Source: Petrimonas sp. (GTDB lineage: Bacteria > Bacteroidota > Bacteroidia > Bacteroidales > Dysgonomonadaceae). Taken from it: a DNA stretch of 64,000 bases. Both the position numbers and the translations under genes were made by a program. The notes under the pieces are model-generated. The model was not told the origin of the DNA and searched no databases. It saw only the letters and a program-made list of their open reading frames with translations. Numbering within the stretch: position 1 is the first letter of the stretch; each line of letters begins with the position of its first letter. Shown piece by piece: positions 62,701 through 64,000 of this stretch. The DNA lies in the NCBI GenBank assembly GCA_012839475.1, contig DUNG01000014.1, positions 1-64,000 of the forward strand, given 5' to 3'.

Positions 62701-64000
62701 GCGAAGGAGCTACCATTGCACAAACACTATATATGCTCGGCGTAGAGCCTGTAAGAGATGCTTTCGGACGTGTGTCCGACTTGCGTCTGATTCCGGCAGA
62801 GCAACTTGGTCGTCCACGTATCGATGTGGTGGTACAGACATCGGGACAGTTTAGAGATATCGCGGCATCGCGCCTTGCACTTATAAGCCGTGCGGTAGAG
62901 ATGGCAAGCAAAGCCGAAGATGGCAAAACCGATAATTTTGTAAAAAACAGTACGATAGAGATAGAGCGTCAGCTTGTAGAGAAAGGGTTGTCGCCTAAAA
63001 AAGCGCGCGAACTATCGAAACGTCGTGTGTTTGGCGGTATTAACGGAATGTACGGTACAGGTATTCAGGAGATGATAACTTCGAGCGACCGATGGGAAAA
63101 TGAGAAAGAGATAGCGGATGTTTATCTTAACAACATGGGTGCATCATACGGAGATGACAAATCGTGGGGCGAGTTCGATAAAGATTTGTTGCGTGCCGTG
63201 TTGCACAACACTGATGCCATTGTTCAGCCACGCCAAAGCAACACGTGGGGAGCGTTGAGCCTTGACCATGTGTATGAATTTATGGGCGGAATGAACCTTA
63301 CCATTCGCAACGTTACGGGAAAAGACCCTGATGCCTTTTTTGCAGATTATCGCAACCGCAACAATATGCGTATGCAGGATTTGAAAGAAGCAATCGGCGT
63401 GGAAGCCAACTCAACTGTTTTCAATCCCGAATATATGAAAGAGATTGTAAAGGGCGGCTCGTCAAGTGCCGGACGAATAGAAGAGTTGGTTACCAATACT
63501 TTCGGATGGAACGTCGCCAAACCCGATGTTATCGATAACGAAATGTGGGACGAGATGTACAATGTTTTTGTGAAAGATAAGTTCAATGTCGGTACGCAAG
63601 ACTTTTTCGAGCGTGAAAATCCCGCATCTTTGCAGGAAATTACTGCCGTGATGATGGAATCTGCACGCAAAGGAATGTGGAAAGCCACTGAACAACAGCT
63701 TAAAGATATTGCCGAACTTCATACTCAGTTGGTAAACAGACATGGAGCAAGTGGCAAAGGATTTTCGGGTGGAAATAAAAAGCTACAAGATTTTATCGCC
63801 GCCAAAACCGATGCTCAAACGGCATCGCAATATAAGCAGGCAATAAGCAAAATGGAAAAATCGACCGATGTTTCTGCCGACAACAAAGGCATGGTACTGA
63901 AAAAAGATGAACTATCGGCACAACAAGATGCGAAGAATATGTTGCTTAACGGCGGAATTGTTGTAGCTGTGGTATTGGCTATTTTTATCATACTGATATT
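59742..64000 (+). CDS. hmuS: HmuS/CobN-like chelatase-family protein (partial, cut by window end)
   Basis: The frame runs 1419 codons from ATG 59742 to the last base. The N-terminus is a membrane anchor (about 13-33, TLIIAVVALIVVFGFFFTYD), followed by the CobN-type architecture with HFGTHGSLEFTPQKQ near residue 553 (the motif in cobaltochelatase large subunits) and a long C-terminal section. The end of the window reads GGIVVAVVLAIFIIL, a final membrane helix, so only a few residues are missing. HmuS proteins have been linked to haem iron release in anaerobes. It is anchored in the membrane, unlike soluble CobN. Confidence 0.9.
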   Translation, partial: MKKRFSNSRLSQKTLIIAVVALIVVFGFFFTYDKLVSPTRIALVNFQPYMATSIQLANTDKFIKYENMSLDELRKLNSADFVLAFGMGLKMSAEQREQLQKAIDKGVDVNVVSATTPDNMISTLDSIQKENVSSYMENGGKKNYQSLARYIRAEIDKKKLFVTQPDSVMETPNDVLYHLDDELSFATVQEYETYLRDKKIFKTDAPKIAMVGGFNDPFSGNRDNIDSIIVSFERAGFNFYPVSSNRKRVEFLQEINPDAVIYFAHGRLAMGQSDAAVDWLKSRNIPIFAPLSILQTQDKWEEDKMGMFGGFLSQSIVMPELDGGIYPYVLNVQEIDKRGLYRFKAIPERLKTFTEIVSNYIRLKDKKNSEKKVAIFYFKGPGQSALTAQGLETPQSLYNLLKRLKAEGYKINNLPADEKAFENLLMSQGAVFSPYAEGAFDDYLKNGKPLLIEKSDYETWVKQSMPATSYEEVVTQYGDAPGSYMTVNKNDKQHLAVAAIQLGNVALLPQPMAGLGDDSFEVVHGAKMAPPHSYIAPYLWAQHGFKADAMVHFGTHGSLEFTPQKQVALSSYDWGDILVGSVPHFYYYTIGNIGESVMAKRRSYATLISYITPAFSETKTRTQYKAFTDAVNAYYKADPIVKDKASLRVKKVAVEMGLHRFLRLDSVLSKPYSEEDIERLENFAEEIANEKMTGTFYTTGVPYSPEKIKSTVMAMSADPIAYSLAALDRQNGKVTEKQLKSNVFFTQRYLNPAKEIVNQILGGAKVDSNYVAKIAGISTDEIAKSKQILTPPNRNMMSMMAAANTTSKATNSKKSGHPSWIPKTGKRPKSSMKSANEKSENSKEYSANSEKKQEVQGHSGATTKTYTEEEKNRARAIVEIERTITNVAAYKSALLQSPEMELQAFLNALSGGYTAPSSGGDAVANPRAVPTGKNMYSINAEATPSEVAWDKGVALAEATIEQYRKQHNGEYPRKISYTFWSSEFIESEGATIAQTLYMLGVEPVRDAFGRVSDLRLIPAEQLGRPRIDVVVQTSGQFRDIAASRLALISRAVEMASKAEDGKTDNFVKNSTIEIERQLVEKGLSPKKARELSKRRVFGGINGMYGTGIQEMITSSDRWENEKEIADVYLNNMGASYGDDKSWGEFDKDLLRAVLHNTDAIVQPRQSNTWGALSLDHVYEFMGGMNLTIRNVTGKDPDAFFADYRNRNNMRMQDLKEAIGVEANSTVFNPEYMKEIVKGGSSSAGRIEELVTNTFGWNVAKPDVIDNEMWDEMYNVFVKDKFNVGTQDFFERENPASLQEITAVMMESARKGMWKATEQQLKDIAELHTQLVNRHGASGKGFSGGNKKLQDFIAAKTDAQTASQYKQAISKMEKSTDVSADNKGMVLKKDELSAQQDAKNMLLNGGIVVAVVLAIFIILI

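Overview
The window looks like chromosomal DNA of a member of the Bacteroidota, most likely the Bacteroidales. The evidence is the recurring TAnnTTTG promoter -7 boxes, three paired TonB-dependent receptor/lipoprotein systems with carboxypeptidase-like N-domains, an HU/SPOR protein, DUF4876/DUF6850/DUF4857-type genes and an HmuY/HmuR/HmuS haem locus. I cannot name the species.

Layout. 1-360: promoters and boxA leader of what appears to be an rRNA operon reading off the left edge on the minus strand. 0.5-8 kb: housekeeping genes (PDZ protein, glgB, manA, HU-SPOR protein, ruvC, GH16 lipoprotein). 8.1 kb: tRNA-Ala(GGC), followed by an AT-rich patch to 13.7 kb with secreted/lipoproteins, a dead IS200-type transposase and the tail of an XRE regulator. 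13.7-31.6 kb: two divergent TonB receptor operons, a CDF zinc exporter, an OB-fold lipoprotein, a PepSY membrane protein, an ABC transporter, DUF4857 and feoA/feoB/feoC-like genes. 31.7-39.4 kb: a methyltransferase, a minus-strand operon (flavodoxin, DUF6686, lipoprotein, TonB receptor, second OB-fold lipoprotein) and a divergent Cu+ P-type ATPase. 40-52.6 kb: TetR regulator, an ABC exporter-type pair, four more SAM methyltransferases, an ATC-hydrolase-like protein, a carboxylesterase, an alpha/beta hydrolase and TrmO; this part becomes strikingly AT-rich after 46 kb. 52.6-64 kb: second CDF exporter, ChaN-like protein, HmuR-like receptor, HmuY, a multi-pass membrane protein and HmuS/CobN, which runs off the right edge.

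The 14-64 kb stretch reads as one large metal/haem acquisition and homeostasis locus. Its most striking feature is a shared ~54 bp promoter-operator element found five times (A-E: ~17.0, 24.5, 37.1, 40.0, 54.6 kb). In every copy the operator box contains the -33 TTG and lies exactly 20 bp from a -7 box. Two copies are divergent. Together they head nearly all uptake operons and also the TetR gene, so the TetR protein is the obvious candidate regulator.

A second theme is decay and rearrangement. There are seven or more gene remnants, including three different methyltransferase scraps and a DUF6686 scrap. Seven arrays of degenerate heptanucleotide repeats sit between genes or inside a 3' end. 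A four-helix-bundle gene bracketed by two of these arrays splits the ABC transporter pair.
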